Positions 34,985 to 46,971 of a stretch of 64,000 nt of DNA are shown in pieces; the stretch's first letter is position 1; every line of letters begins with the position of its first letter. Below the pieces are notes generated by a model. That model saw only the letters and a list, made by a program, of their open reading frames with translations, did no database searches and was not told the origin of the DNA. The DNA lies in assembly GCA_014843695.1 (NCBI GenBank), contig CM026387.1:66818139-66882138 (forward strand), read 5' to 3'. Source of the stretch: Archivesica marissinica (Eukaryota > Mollusca > Bivalvia > Venerida > Vesicomyidae). Made by a program: the position numbers and the translations under genes.

Positions 34985-36062
34985 CCCAGTGTACTGGTAC
35001 ATAAGTGAGTGGTATGGTGACATGGGTTAGAGATATGTACTGGGTACATGAGTGAGTGGTATGGTGACAGGCGTTAGAGATATGTACTGGGTACATGAGT
35101 GAGTGACATGGTGACAGGCGTTAGAGATATGTACTGGGTACATGAGTGTGTGACATGGTGACAGGCGTTAGAGATATGTACTGGGTACATGAGTGAGTGG
35201 TATGGTGACAGGCGTTAGAGATATGTACTGGGTACATGAGTGACATGGTGACAGGGGTTAGAGATGTGTACTGGGTACATGAGTGACATGGTGACAGGGG
35301 TTAGAGATGCGTACTGGTACATGAGTGTGTGGTATGGTGACAGGGGTTAGAGATGTGTACTGGTACATGAGTGTGTGGTATGGTGACAGGGGTTAGAGAT
35401 ATGTACTGGTACATGAGTGTGTGGTATGGTGACAGGGGTTAGAGATATGTACTGGTACATGAGTGTGTGGTATGGTGACAGGGGTTAGAGATATGTACTG
35501 GGTACATGAGTGACATGGTGACAGGGGTTAGAGATATGTACTGGGTACATGAGTGACATGGTGACAGGGGTTAGATATGTACTGGCACATGAGTGACATT
35601 GTGACAGGGTTAGAGATATGTACTGGGTACATGAGTGACATGGTGACAGGGGTTAGATATGTACTGGTACATGAGTGTGTGACATTGTGACAGGGTTAGA
35701 GATATGTACTGGTACATGAGTGTGTGACATTGTGACAGGGTTAGAGATATGTACTGGTACATGAGTGTGTGACATTGTGACAGGGTTAGAGATATGTACT
35801 GGTACATGAGTGTGTGACATTGTGACAGGGTTAGAGATATGTACTGGTACATGAGTGTGTGACATTGTGACAGGGTTAGAGATATGTACTGGGTACATGC
35901 GTGTGTGACATTGTGACAGGGTTAGAGATATGTACTGGTACATGAGTGTGTGACATTGTGACAGGGTTAGAGATATGTACTGGGTACATGCGTGTGTGAC
36001 ATTGTGACAGGATTAGAGATTTGTACTGGTACACGAGTGAGTGACATGGTGACAGGCATTAG
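34985..36062 (+). repeat. Second 45-bp-class minisatellite, about 24 units
   Basis: Units of about 42-48 bp: TGTACTGGTACATGAGTGTG, TGACATTGTGACAGGGTTAG, AGATA, with variants GGTACATGAGTGACATGG and GGTATGGTGACAGGGG. The unit aligns with that of the 29.8-34.1-kb array (TGTACTG, GAGTG, CATGGTG, GGRTTR), so both derive from one ancestor. The right half (35680-36000) is more uniform than the left. Confidence 0.93.
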
Positions 36063-37566
36063 AGAAATTGATGGCATGGATTGTGCTATGGCAAATGGAT
36101 GGCAGGGGGTTGTGCTATGGCATATGCATGGTGGGTTTTGTGGTATGGCAGGGGTTGTGCTATGGTATATGGATGGTGGTTTGTGCTATGGCATATGGAT
36201 GGGGGGTTGTGCTATGGCATATGGATGGCAGGGGTTGTTTTATGGCATATGGATGGTGGGGTTGTGCTATGGCATATGCATGGTGGGGTTTGTGGTATGG
36301 CAGGGGTTGTGCTATGGTATATGGATGGTGGTTTGTGCTATGGCATATGGATGGGGGTGTGCTATGGCATATGGATGGGGGGTTGTGCTATGGCATATGG
36401 ATGGCAGGGGTTGTGCTATGGCATATGGATGGGGGGTTGTGCTATGGCATATGGATGGGGGGGTTGTGCTATGGCATATGCATGGTGGGGTTTTGTGGTA
36501 TGGCAGGGGTTGTGCTATGGTATATGGATGGTGGTTTGTGCTATGGCATATGGATGGTGGTTTGTGCTATGGCATATGGATGGGGGGTTGTGCTATGGCA
36601 TATGGATGGGGGTTGTGCTATGGCATATGGATGGCAGGGGTTGTGCTATGGCATATGGATGGTGGTTTGTGCTATGGCATATGGATGGTGGGGGTTGTTC
36701 GTTGGCATATGGATGGTGGGGTTGTGCTATGGCATATGGATGGGGGGGTTGTGCTATGGCATATGGATGGAGGGGTTGTGCTATGGCATATGGATGGTGG
36801 GTAGTGCTATGGCATATGGATGGCAGGGGTTGTGCTATGGCATATGGATGGGGGGTTGTGCTATGGCATATGGATGGGGGGGTTGTGCTATGGCATATGG
36901 ATAGCAGGGGTTGTGCTATAGCATATGGATGGGGGGTAGTGCTATGGCATATGGATGGAGGGGTTGTGCTATGGTATATGTATGGGGGGTAGTGCTATGG
37001 CATATGGATGGAGGGGTTGTGCTATGGCATATGGATGGGGGGTAGTGCTATGGCATATGGATGGGGGGGTTGTGCTATGGCATATGGATGGTGGGGTTGT
37101 GCTATGGCATATGGATAGCAGGGGTTGTGCTATGGCATATGGATGGGGGGTAGTGCTATGGCATATGGATGGAGGGGGGGTGTGCTATGGCATATGGATG
37201 GGGGGTAGTGCTATGGCATATGGATGGGGGTTGTGCTATGACATATGGATGGGGGGTAGTGCTATGGCATATGGATGGGGGGTTGTTCTATGACATATGG
37301 ATGGGGGGGTTGTGCTATGGCATATGGATGGGGGGTAGTGCTATGGCATATGGATGGAGGGGTTGTGCTATGGGCATATGGATGGGGGGTAGTGCTATGG
37401 CATATGGATGGGGGGTTGTGCTATGACATATGGATGGGGGGTAGTGCTATGGCATATGGATGGGGGGTTGTTCTATGACATATGGATGGGGGGGTTGTGC
37501 TATGGCATATGGATGGAAGGTTGTGCTATGGCATATGCATGGTGGGGGGTTGTGCTATGGCATATG
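36063..37566 (+). repeat. 27-bp G-rich minisatellite, about 55 units, first segment
   Basis: The unit is GGTTGTGCTATGGCATATGG followed by ATGGGGG, varying at 25-28 bp through the length of the G run. Variants include ATGGCAGGGG, ATGGTGG and GGGTAGTGC. The start grows directly out of the 45-bp-class array: at 36050-36110 GACAGGCATTAGAGAAATTG leads to ATGGCATGGATTGTGCTATG. Frame shifts from the changing G run make all three frames open in patches. The array continues after the hAT insertion at 38550-38935. Confidence 0.95.
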
Positions 37567-38549
37567 CAGTGTACGACAAATCCTATGCCCGGAGCCCGCT
37601 GGCAACTGAAATATCTCGGCGGGCAACTAAGTTTGAAAAGCAGTTGCCCACTGGGCAACCCCAAAAATGCCAAAATAGTTGCCCGGAATATCCCGTTAAA
37701 TATTATAAAACAAATATTTCGCTAAGCCAAAAATGTTGACTCTGGTCAAGATTTCTATGCTCCGCGTATTTTAATTGATGACGTATTATGCCAGTTCCCG
37801 ATTACAGAGGTATATCATATAGTGGCCGGGAAACAGTTTGTCAATGTGTACCAGCTTTTAATTGGGGTGTTTGCCGAATGCCGAGAACCAACGGTAAAAC
37901 ACAAAATGGCGAGCACAACAAACTGCGAAATTCAGACCATTTCAATTACTTTTATTATTTCCGATGCTATGATTTTGCGCGTTGATGGAGCGTTGTGTTG
38001 TGAACTTGATGTTTATAAATTTAGTTATTTAGGTTTAGCGCAGTCTTTTAGTGAATTTTGAATTAAATAAATGTTACTTTCGATCAGTTACGATGGATCG
38101 TTTCATTATCCGGTCAGTGGATTCACCAACACCAACGCAGTCTCCTTCGTCTTCAGAAAAACGTTCTGCATCATCATCATCATCTAATTCTAAAGTGACG
38201 AAACGCCCCAAGTTTTCAATAATTATACACAGTTTCATACCACATATTAATGACATTATGGATAAATGTTTGTTTAATTTAATATTAAAATCTGTTTTTT
38301 AATACTTAAACTTGTAAACTGTAGAACAGCTAACATAACAATTGAATGACCATGGTGTTATATTAATCATTATTGACTTAAATAATTAAACATGCTTTGA
38401 ATAAATTGATAATAACATTGTTGGGCTCAAAACCGCACCGAATATTGAAAGAAAAATACTGGACAAACACGTCAAAATCCTGGGCAACCAGATCAAAATT
38501 CTGGTTGCCCAGTGGGCAACCAAGTCCTTAAAAAAGTTGTCGTACACTA
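37567..38549 (+). mobile_element. Internally deleted hAT-type DNA transposon, 983 bp
   Basis: Ends are inverted: CAGTGTACGACAA at the left and TTGTCGTACACTA at the right (12 of 13 match). The 8-base string GGCATATG flanks both ends (37559-37566 and 38550-38557), as expected for a hAT target-site duplication. The right copy begins exactly at the element edge without the GCTAT that normally precedes it in the repeat unit, which supports a true duplication. Seven copies of GGGCAAC or its complement cluster within about 120 bases of the ends (37621, 37643, 37653, 37678; 38482, 38504, 38514), like subterminal transposase-binding repeats of hAT elements. Most of a transposase gene is missing. Confidence 0.85.
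38093..38302 (+). pseudogene. Remnant of hAT transposase N-terminal exon
   Basis: Inside the 983-bp element an open frame reads MDRFIIRSVDSPTPTQ, then a serine run and KVTKRPKF, before losing resemblance and stopping at 38302. A short MD-hydrophobic start followed by a Ser/Pro-rich and Lys-rich linker is common at the N-terminus of hAT transposases. The BED-finger, RNase-H-like catalytic core and dimerisation regions are absent. It is a dead remnant, and the family assignment rests mainly on the element ends. Confidence 0.5.
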
Positions 38550-38557
38550 GGCATATG

Positions 38558-38935
38558 GATGGGGGGTTGTGCTATGGCATATGGATGGTGGGGTTGTGCT
38601 ATGGCATATGGATGGGGGTTGTGCTATGGCATATGGATGGGGGGTTGTGCTATGGCATATGGAATGGGGGGTTGTGCTATGGCATATGGATGGCAGGGGT
38701 TGTGCTATGGCAGATGTGTGGCACAGGATGTGCTATGGCATATGGATGGGGGGTTGTGCTATGGCAGATGTGTGGCACAGGATGTGCTATGGCATATGGA
38801 TGGCAGGGGTTGTGCTATGGCATATGGATGGGGGGTTGTGCTATGGCATATGGATGGCAGGGGTTGTGCTATGGCATATGGATGGCATGGGTTGTGCTAT
38901 GGCAGATGTGTGGCACAGGATGTGCTAGGGAAGGT
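38558..38935 (+). repeat. 27-bp G-rich minisatellite, second segment
   Basis: Continuation of the 36.1-37.6-kb array after the hAT insertion, with the same GGTTGTGCTATGGCATATGG unit. Some units carry a new variant (GGCAGATGTGTGGCACAGGA) seen only in this right-hand segment, so it has evolved separately from the left one. Overlapping 119-135-codon open frames are repeat artefacts. Confidence 0.93.
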
Positions 38936-39228
38936 GAGTGCTAGCAGATGTTGTGACTTTACTTAGTCTTTAGATAAGACTGGACCGATGCAAAATGGAG
39001 CGAACATTTATTAATTGACTCACGATCATCAACCATAAGATACATAAGCATATTGAAGATAGTGACTAATAGTGACCATTTCATACCTCAATTACAGCAA
39101 AACATGTTGCTAAAGTTCACCTATTGTTTTAGCCAACAATCGCATCCATGCATATCAAAATGACGTCATTAGATATAATCAAAATAGTCTTCGGACTGAA
39201 TTACTGGAATCTATGAGAAATAGCAGTT
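38936..39228. other. No gene recognised
   Basis: Unique AT-rich DNA after the array. Confidence 0.45.
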
Positions 39229-39470
39229 TAACCCTTAAAATGCTGAATAAATTGGAAGGAATAAGCAAACAACATAGATCAAGATCAGCCGTGGCATTAC
39301 TCTGCATTTGATTAGGATATTATGTTCGTTGCTATTCAGCCAAGTGTTTTAGCTCTACTATCCGAATAGCATACACCATAGAGCCAGATCAGACTGCACT
39401 TTCTGTGCCATCTGATCTGGCTCTATGCTGTTTGTATATGCGACTCTAGTCGTGATTTCTAAACAGGTTA
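39229..39470 (+). mobile_element. MITE-like family E, copy 1
   Basis: Left end TTTAACCCTTAAAATGCTG resembles the terminus at 61175. Inside, GAATAGCATACACCATAGAG, CCAGATCAGACTGCA and GCCATCTGATCTGGCTCTAT then GCTGTTTGTA form a large imperfect palindrome. Related copies lie at 40982-41135 and 61175-61402, with a relic at 9232. The right end at GGTTA is approximate. Confidence 0.65.
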
Positions 39471-39754
39471 CTGGTTGTTAGCAAGCATTCAAGACTGCAG
39501 CTGTGCAGGATTAGCTTGGTTGTTTCAGGACTAATGTTACTGCATGACTTGGTTGACCTGTATCATTCCTCTAGCCAGCCTCTTCATGGCATCTTGTATT
39601 ATTTTTGTATTATTGTAATTCGAATATATGCTGTCCTGCTTTGTGCTGAGTACCCCATACTGTTTTACTGCGCTGTAAAATCCAATTTAACATGAAGAAC
39701 TAACGCATCAAGCATCAATCGCTATAAATCATTGAGTGTTATTTGTCAACTGTG

Positions 39755-39985
39755 GAAGTCGTGATAGCGCAGTTGTACCGCGTTCGCTTCAGGTGCAAAA
39801 GGCCCGAGTTCGCACCAAGCTGTACCATTACGATTGTGTCCTTTGGCAAGGCATTTAAATTCCTCACTGCCTCTTCTCTCTCCCTCGTGGTGATTGATTC
39901 CATCAGGAATGAGGTCTCGAGAGTGATTAATATAAGTTGTAAGAACTTGTTTCATAATCGAAATTTGTATAAACTAACTATTATT
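39755..39985 (+). repeat. tRNA-derived SINE family G, copy 1
   Basis: Head with TAGCGCAGTTG (A-box-like, 39765-39775) and GAGTTCGCACC (B-box-like, 39806-39816). The body contains TTTGGCAAGGCATTTAAATT and CATCAGGAATGAGGTCTCG, and the tail GAGTGATTAATATAAGTTGT is shared with family A. The inverted copy at 17955-18154 matches through the whole length. Shared tails on different heads suggest the same LINE partner mobilised both families. Confidence 0.85.
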
Positions 39986-40082
39986 ATCATGTAGTTCAGA
40001 ATTCTCAAAAATGTCCATTTTATGCAACGATAAATGTTATTTAAAAATGACTACCCACAGATTGAATCGAAAGTGGAAGTCC

Positions 40083-40620
40083 ATGACATTTGTTTACAGT
40101 ATAAATGTGTTTACCTGTATCACATTTGTTTACAGTGTAAATATGTTTACCGATATGACATTTGTTTACGGTGTAAATGTGTTTACCGGTATGACATTTG
40201 TTTACAGTGTAAATGTGTTTACCGGTATGACATTTGTTTACAGTGTAAATGTTTTTACCGGTATGACATTTGTTTACAGTGTAAATGTGTTTACCGGTAT
40301 GACATTTGTTTACAGTGTAAATGTGTTTACCGGTATGACATTTGTTTACAGTGTAAATGTGTTTACCAGTATGATATTTGTTTACAGTGTAAATGTGTTT
40401 ACCAGTATGATATTTGTTTACAGTGAGATGTGTTTACCGGTATGACATTTGTTTACAGTGTAAATGTGTTTACCGGTATGACATTTGTTTCCGGTGTAAA
40501 TGTGTTTACTGGTATGACATTTGTTTACAGTGTAAATGTGTTTATCGGTATGACATTTGTTTACAGTGTAAATGTGTTTACCGGTATCACATTTGTTTAC
40601 AGTGTAAATGTGTTTATCGG
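40083..40620 (+). repeat. 36-bp minisatellite, about 15 units
   Basis: The unit is GTAAATGTGTTTACCGGTAT then GACATTTGTTTACAGT, with point variants (CCAGTATGATA, TATCGGT, CCGGTGTAA). One unit near 40424 is truncated (CAGTGAGATG). Several plus-strand frames and one minus-strand frame stay open and are artefacts. Confidence 0.95.
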
Positions 40621-40712
40621 TACATGGTCTATTGAAAAATGTAATAGGAACAAATGGTTTTCTACTCAATAGTTTTGTCATACATGACAAATATTGAGCA
40701 TACGTCGTCACC

Positions 40713-40950
40713 TTACATGTCACATATGAAATTACATGTCACATATGAAATTACATGTCACATATGAAATCACATGTCACATATGAAATTACATGTCACA
40801 TATGAAATTATATGTCCCATATGAAATTACATGTCACATATGAAATCACATGTCACATATGAAATCACATGTCACATATGAAAACATATGTAATTACATG
40901 TCACATATGAAATTTTGGCACAAGTGGTCACCTTACATGTCACATATGAA
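40713..40950 (+). repeat. 19-bp tandem repeat, about 11 units
   Basis: The unit is TTACATGTCACATATGAAA, containing two six-base palindromes (ACATGT, CATATG). One interior unit is expanded (GAAAACATATGTAATTACATG). A spaced final unit follows TTTTGGCACAAGTGGTCACC. Confidence 0.93.
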
Positions 40951-40981
40951 ACTGGATGTCAAGGTAACCATATACATGGAG

Positions 40982-41135
40982 GGATCTATGTTGTTTGCAA
41001 TTGTGTTTTAGCTCCACTATCCGAATAGCAAACAGCACAGAGCCTGATCAGACGTCACATTCTGTTCATGTTCTGTGGCGTCTGATCTGGCTCTATGCTG
41101 TTTGCAAATCAACTTTAGTCATGATTGGCAGGTTA
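40982..41135 (+). mobile_element. MITE-like family E, copy 2, partial
   Basis: Starts GGATCTATGTTGTTTGCAA, contains GCAAACAGCACAGAGCCTG and TGATCTGGCTCTATGCTGTT as inverted halves, and ends near GGTTAA. It lacks the left terminus present at 61175. Confidence 0.65.
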
Positions 41136-41290
41136 ATGCATGCAGGGATTTTGAAATAACTTTTATAGACTATTGATCATCAGAACATTTGTTTCTGCTG
41201 ATGAACTTATCATGCATGGATGGATGATGAAATAAGTTGTCATAAACAGCCAGCGGATACCGTCGATCATATTACAGACACATTTCTAGT

Positions 41291-41507
41291 TAACCCATTC
41301 AACACCAAGTAACTGACATGGACTAATATGCATGATATATTTTTAGACCAATAAATTAATAAGAAAATTACATTTGGACCAGTTCATTTATCAAAATGGA
41401 TAATTTTGTTTAAAAATAGTAATATTATTGGCAAAACGTGCAGGACCTGATGAGACAGCTCTGGATATACACTTTTTGTAGACCTATTTAGAGGTGTTGA
41501 AAGGGTA
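41291..41507 (-). mobile_element. MITE-like family D, inverted copy 3
   Basis: The reverse complement of the 4541-4779 type. It begins TAACCCATTCAACACCAAG and ends TAGAGGTGTTGAAAGGGTA, with CATTTATCAAAATGGATAAT and AAAAATAGTAATATTATTGG inside. TA occurs at both ends. Confidence 0.75.
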
Positions 41508-42356
41508 AGTTGATATGTATTATGTGTCCTTTGTTTTTGGATGATATGCAATGTTTTGCCTTGGAATGACTTGTTACTGTAATTATGTGCGATATGCCTC
41601 AAGTGAGTTTGTTTGTCTGAGGAGATAGTTTTACTTTGTATAATAAATATCCTTGTTTTACATTTTTCCATATCTTTATTTATTTCTTAATTGAAATTAT
41701 TGATATAGCTAGACATTTTTGTTTAAATTGTTGTTTGTTTCTTGCTGGAATGATGAGGGAGCTTTCATATTAATTTACCATATTCGATCCACCGTCTATA
41801 TTGTAGCTCATTGCATGTGTTTCTATATTTAACCGACTTCATAGTATCCAAGTTTCACAATTTGAGTTGGTAACACTAGATTGCTAAATGTCTTGATTCC
41901 ATATCGCATGATTTATTTTCTTGCCATGTTCATGAGAATGATGTAAAACCACAATTATAGTATTATTTTATCCCATACTGTGTTGTTGCATAGTGAATGT
42001 TGACAATGCTTTCAACCAACTACATATGATTTACATACAGTGGAATAGTCGTGTGTGAACTTGATATTTATCACCTTCCCTGGCCTGATCATTGCACCAT
42101 GATATGATTAGTTGTCAATTAACTTATTGTATCACACTCTCTATTTCTGTTGGTATGAACTAAAACTCTCCAGCTGCTGCACATATCACAGGCATATGAC
42201 ATGATATGATTGTTAGCACCTATATGTAGGATTTACAAGAGCTGGAATTTTATATAAAGAGAACATCATTCTGCAGACAGGACTGAAGGCAAGTAAGTAT
42301 TTGCAGGTAAACTTAAGTTACGGTACTTGATGTTTTGTGTGGCATGGATAGCAATA
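41508..42356. other. No gene recognised
   Basis: Unique AT-rich DNA between a MITE and the first 22-bp array; no supported exon. Confidence 0.5.
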
Positions 42357-44607
42357 AAAAAATATCTGGTATGTACTGTATAGATGGTATGTACTGTATA
42401 GTTATATGGTATGTACTGTATAGATGGTATGTACTGTATAGTTATATGGTATGTACTGTATAGTTAGATGGTATGTACTGTATAGTTAGATGGTATGTAC
42501 TGTATAGTTAGATGGTATGTACTGTATAGTTATATGGTATGTACTGTATAGATGGTGTGTACTGTATAGTTAGATGGTATGTACTGTATAGTTATATGGT
42601 ATGTACTGTATAGTTAGATGGTGTGTACTGTATAGTTAGATGGTATGTACTGTATAGTTATATGGTATGTACTGTATAGTTATATGGTATGTACTGTATA
42701 GTTATATGGTATATACTGTATAGTTAGATGGTGTGTACTGTATAGATGGTGTGTACTGTATAGTTAGATGGTATGTACTGTATAGTTATATGGTATGTAC
42801 TGTATAGTTAGATGGTATGTACTGTATAGTTATATGGTATGTACTGTATAGATGGTGTGTACTGTATAGTTAGATGGTATGTACTGTATAGATGGTGTGT
42901 ACTGTATAGTTATATGGTATATACTGTATAGTTAGATGGTATGTACTGTATAGTTAGATGGTATATACTGTATAGTTAGATGGTATGTACTGTATAGTTA
43001 GATGGTATATATACTGTATAGTTATATGGTATGTACTGTATAGATGGTGTGTACTGTATAGTTAGATGGTATGTACTGTATAGTTAGATGGTGTGTACTG
43101 TATAGTTAGATGGTGTGTACTGTATAGTTATATGGTATGTACTGTATAGATGGTGTGTACTGTATAGTTATATGGTATGTACTGTATAGATGGTGTGTAC
43201 TGTATAGTTAGATGGTATGTACTGTATAGTTAGATGGTGTGTACTGTATAGTTAGATGGTATGTACTGTATAGTTATATGGTATGTACTGTATAGTTAGA
43301 TGGTGTGTACTGTATAGTTAGATGGTATGTACTGTATAGATGGTGTGTACTGTATAGTTAGATGGTATGTACTGTATAGATGGTGTGTACTGTATAGTTA
43401 TATGGTATGTACTGTATAGATGGTGTGTACTGTATAGTTATATGGTATGTACTGTATAGTTAGATGGTATGTACTGTATAGTTAGATGGTATGTACTGTA
43501 CTGTAGTTAGATGGTATGTACTGTATAGTTAGATGGTATGTACTGTATAGTTAGATGGTATGTACTGTACTGTAGTTAGATGGTATGTACTGTATAGTTA
43601 TATGGTATGTACTGTATAGATGGTGTGTACTGTATAGTTAGATGGTATGTACTGTATAGTTATATGGTATGTACTGTATAGATGGTGTGTACTGTATAGT
43701 TAGATGGTATGTACTGTATAGATGGTATGTACTGTATAGATGGTGTGTACTGTATAGTTAGATGGTATGTACTGTATAGTTAGATGGTATGTACTGTATA
43801 GTTAGATGGTGTGTACTGTATAGTTAGATGGTGTGTACTGTATAGTTAGATGGTATGTACTGTATAGTTAGATGGTATGTACTGTAGTTAGATGGTATGT
43901 ACTGTATAGATGGTATGTACTGTATAGTTAGATGGTGTGTACTGTATAGTTATATGGTATGTACTGTATAGTTAGATGGTATGTACTGTATAGTTAGATG
44001 GTGTGTACTGTATAGTTAGATGGTATGTACTGTATAGTTATATGGTATGTACTGTATAGTTATATGGTATGTACTGTATAGTTAGATGGTATGTACTGTA
44101 TAGTTAGATGGTATGTACTGTATAGTTAGATGGTGTGTACTGTATAGTTAGATGGTGTGTACTGTATAGTTAGATGGTGTGTACTGTATAGTTAGATGGT
44201 ATGTACTGTATAGTTAGATGGTATGTACTGTAGTTAGATGGTATGTACTGTATAGATGGTGTGTACTGTATAGTTAGATGGTATGTACTGTATAGTTAGA
44301 TGGTATGTACTGTATAGTTAGATGGTATGTACTGTAGTTAGATGGTGTGTACTGTATAGATGGTGTGTACTGTAGTTATATGGTATGTACTGTATAGATG
44401 GTGTGTACTGTATAGTTAGATGGTATGTACTGTATAGTTAGATGGTGTGTACTGTATAGTTAGATGGTATGTACTGTATAGTTAGATGGTATGTACTGTA
44501 TAGTTAGATGGTACGTACTGTATAGTTAGATGGTATGTACTGTAGTTAGATGGTATGTACTGTAGTTAGATGGTATGTACTGTATGGTTAAATGGTATGT
44601 ACTGTAG
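42357..44607 (+). repeat. 22/18-bp minisatellite, roughly 100 units
   Basis: The unit is TAGTTAGATGGTATGTACTG plus TA, with variants TTATATGG, GGTGTGTAC and a short 18-bp form lacking the GTTA module (TAGATGGTATGTACTGTA). Rare units carry CTGTACTGTAG. No long open frames form because stops (TAG) occur in the unit. Confidence 0.95.
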
Positions 44608-45117
44608 TTTTAATGGCAGTTTTATTTTGGCTATGTTGACAGCTTGGTTCTGAATCTCCAACAATTAATTCACTGTCAATATATGCTGCCTAGTTATATA
44701 AATACTGGTATCCTAAATACACAAAATCTAAAATTACTTGCATTAAAATTGTGCGCGTTTGTGAAATTTACACATTGTGAACTTATTTGGTGCATGGGTG
44801 GGTATTAAAACTTAAATTCAAATAAAACACTGATTGAATTCATGAACTAGTTGCGTAGCCTGTACAGGGAACAGTCTTTATTTTATTTATGATATTTTCT
44901 CATTCTATTGAAAATGTTTAGTCTTCTTATGTGCTGGATAGCATGTTCTACATTTGTGTAATTTAATGTCAATTATAGGCACCCTGTTATCAAACGTGTG
45001 CCAAGAACACCTAACTGAAGCTATCTAGTCAATTCCCATTAACAAAGTTGAATTTTGAATAACTGAAACCATCCAATTTTATCTTCATATTATACCATGC
45101 AAGCAAAGTTTGTGAGG
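44608..45117. other. No gene recognised
   Basis: Unique AT-rich spacer between two 22-bp arrays with unrelated units. Confidence 0.5.
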
Positions 45118-46650
45118 TGGTATATTTGAATCACTGAGGGGTTTTATTTGAATCACTGAGGGGGTATATTTGAGTCACTGAGGGGGGTTTATTTGAATCA
45201 CTGAGGGGTATATTTGAATCACTGAGGGGCTTTGTTTGAATCACTGAGGGGCTTTGTTTGAATCACTGAGGGTGGTTTGTTTGAATCACTGAGGGGGGTT
45301 TATTTGAATCACTGAGGGGGTATATTTGAAACACTGAGGGGCTTTGTTTGAATCACTGAGGGGCTTTGTTTGAATCACTGAGGGGCTTTGTTTGAATCAC
45401 TGAGGGGGTATATTTGAATCACTGAGGGGGTATATTTGAATCACTGAGGGGGTATATTTGAATCACTGAGGTGGTATATTTGAATCACTGAGGGGCTTTG
45501 TTTGAATCACTGAGGGGCTTTGTTTGAATCACTGAGGAGGTTTGTTTGAATCACTGAGGGGGTATATTTGAATCACTGAGGGGCTTTGTTTGAATCACTG
45601 AGAGGCTTTGTTTGAATCACTGAGGGGCTTTGTTTGAATCACTGAGGGGCTTTGTTTGAATCACTGAGGGGGTATATTTGAATCACTGAGGGGGTATATT
45701 TGAATCACTGAGGGGGTATATTTGAATCACTGAGGGGGTATATTTGAATCACTGAGGGGCTTTGTTTGAATCACTGAGGGAGTATGTTTGAATCACTGAG
45801 GGGGTATATTTGAATCACTGAGGGGCTTTGTTTGAATCACTGAGGGGCTTTGTTTGAATCACTGAGGAGGTTTGTTTGAATCACTGAGGGGGTATATTTG
45901 AATCACTGAGGGGCTTTGTTTGAATCACTGAGAGGCTTTGTTTGAATCACTGAGGGGCTTTGTTTGAATCACTGAGGGGCTTTGTTTGAATCACTGAGGG
46001 GGTATATTTGAATCACTGAGGGGGTATATTTGAATCACTGAGGAGGTTTGTTTGAATCACTGAGGGGGTATATTTGAATCACTGAGGGGGTATATTTGAA
46101 TCACTGAGGGGGTATATTTGAATCACTGAGGGGCTTTGTTTGAATCACTGAGGGGCTTTGTTTGAATCACTGAGTTTGAGTCACTGAGGGGGTATATTTG
46201 AATCATTGAGGGGATATATTTGAATCACTGAGGGGCTTTGTTTGAATCACTGAGGGGCTTTGTTTGAATCACTGAGGAGGTTTGTTTGAATCACTGAGGG
46301 GGTATATTTGAATCACTGAGTGGCTTTGTTTGAATCACTGAGAGGCTTTGTTTGAATCACTGAGGGGCTTTGTTTGAATCACTGAGGGGCTTTGTTTGAA
46401 TCACTGAGGGGGTATATTTGAATCACTGAGGGGGTATATTTGAATCACTGAGGAGGTTTGTTTGAATCACTGAGGGGGTATATTTGAATCACTGAGGGGG
46501 TATATTTGAATCACTGAGGGGGTATATTTGAATCACTGAGGGGCTTTGTTTGAATCACTGAGGGGCTTTGTTTGAATCACTGAGTGAGTCACTGAGGGGG
46601 TATATTTGAATCATTGAGGGGATATATTTGAATCACTGAGGGGGGTATAT
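45118..46650 (+). repeat. 22-bp minisatellite with higher-order structure, about 70 units
   Basis: Two main unit forms, TATATTTGAATCACTGAGGGGG and a CTTTGTTTGAATCACTGAGG form ending GG. Rare markers (GAGGAGGTTTG and GAGAGGCTTTG) recur in the same order near 45534/45602, 45864/45932 and 46274/46342, showing duplicated blocks of about 330 and 410 bp. The plus strand is G-run-rich. Confidence 0.95.
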
Positions 46651-46799
46651 TTATTGGGGTATGTATATTTGAGTCACCATGATAATTCTGTATTGGTTAA
46701 CTAGCCTATATGTTTGGTTTTGTGTTTGCTCACATCTGTCTATTAAACCATTTGAATGAATTTGAATACTTTAAAATAAATGTTACCAGGACAATTTGC

Positions 46800-46971
46800 T
46801 CAACACAACTTGCCACCGGATCAAAGCCTAAAGGTCACAACCAGCCATGTGATTCAGTTACAGTCTAATTGTCCTCTGCTCAATATATTGTGTCCAATAT
46901 GCCTGGGAAGATGTATCAGGGAGAAGTCTCCCTGCCACAGAAAAGTTAGCCCTGCTATCCCAGTAGAGTGA
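46800..46971 (+). other. Weak candidate 3' coding exon
   Basis: An open segment follows AAATGTTACCAG, runs about 57 codons to TGA and contains a Cys-rich stretch (CPLLNILCPICLGRC). The upstream pyrimidine tract is poor and I know no matching family. A few cysteines in a row can arise by chance. Listed so it can be compared with transcripts. Confidence 0.15.

Noticed and set aside
35992..37725. 270-303-codon Gly/Trp/Met-rich frames over the 27-bp array
   Set aside because: They arise from the GGATGGGGGGTTGTGC unit and change phase with each change in G-run length.
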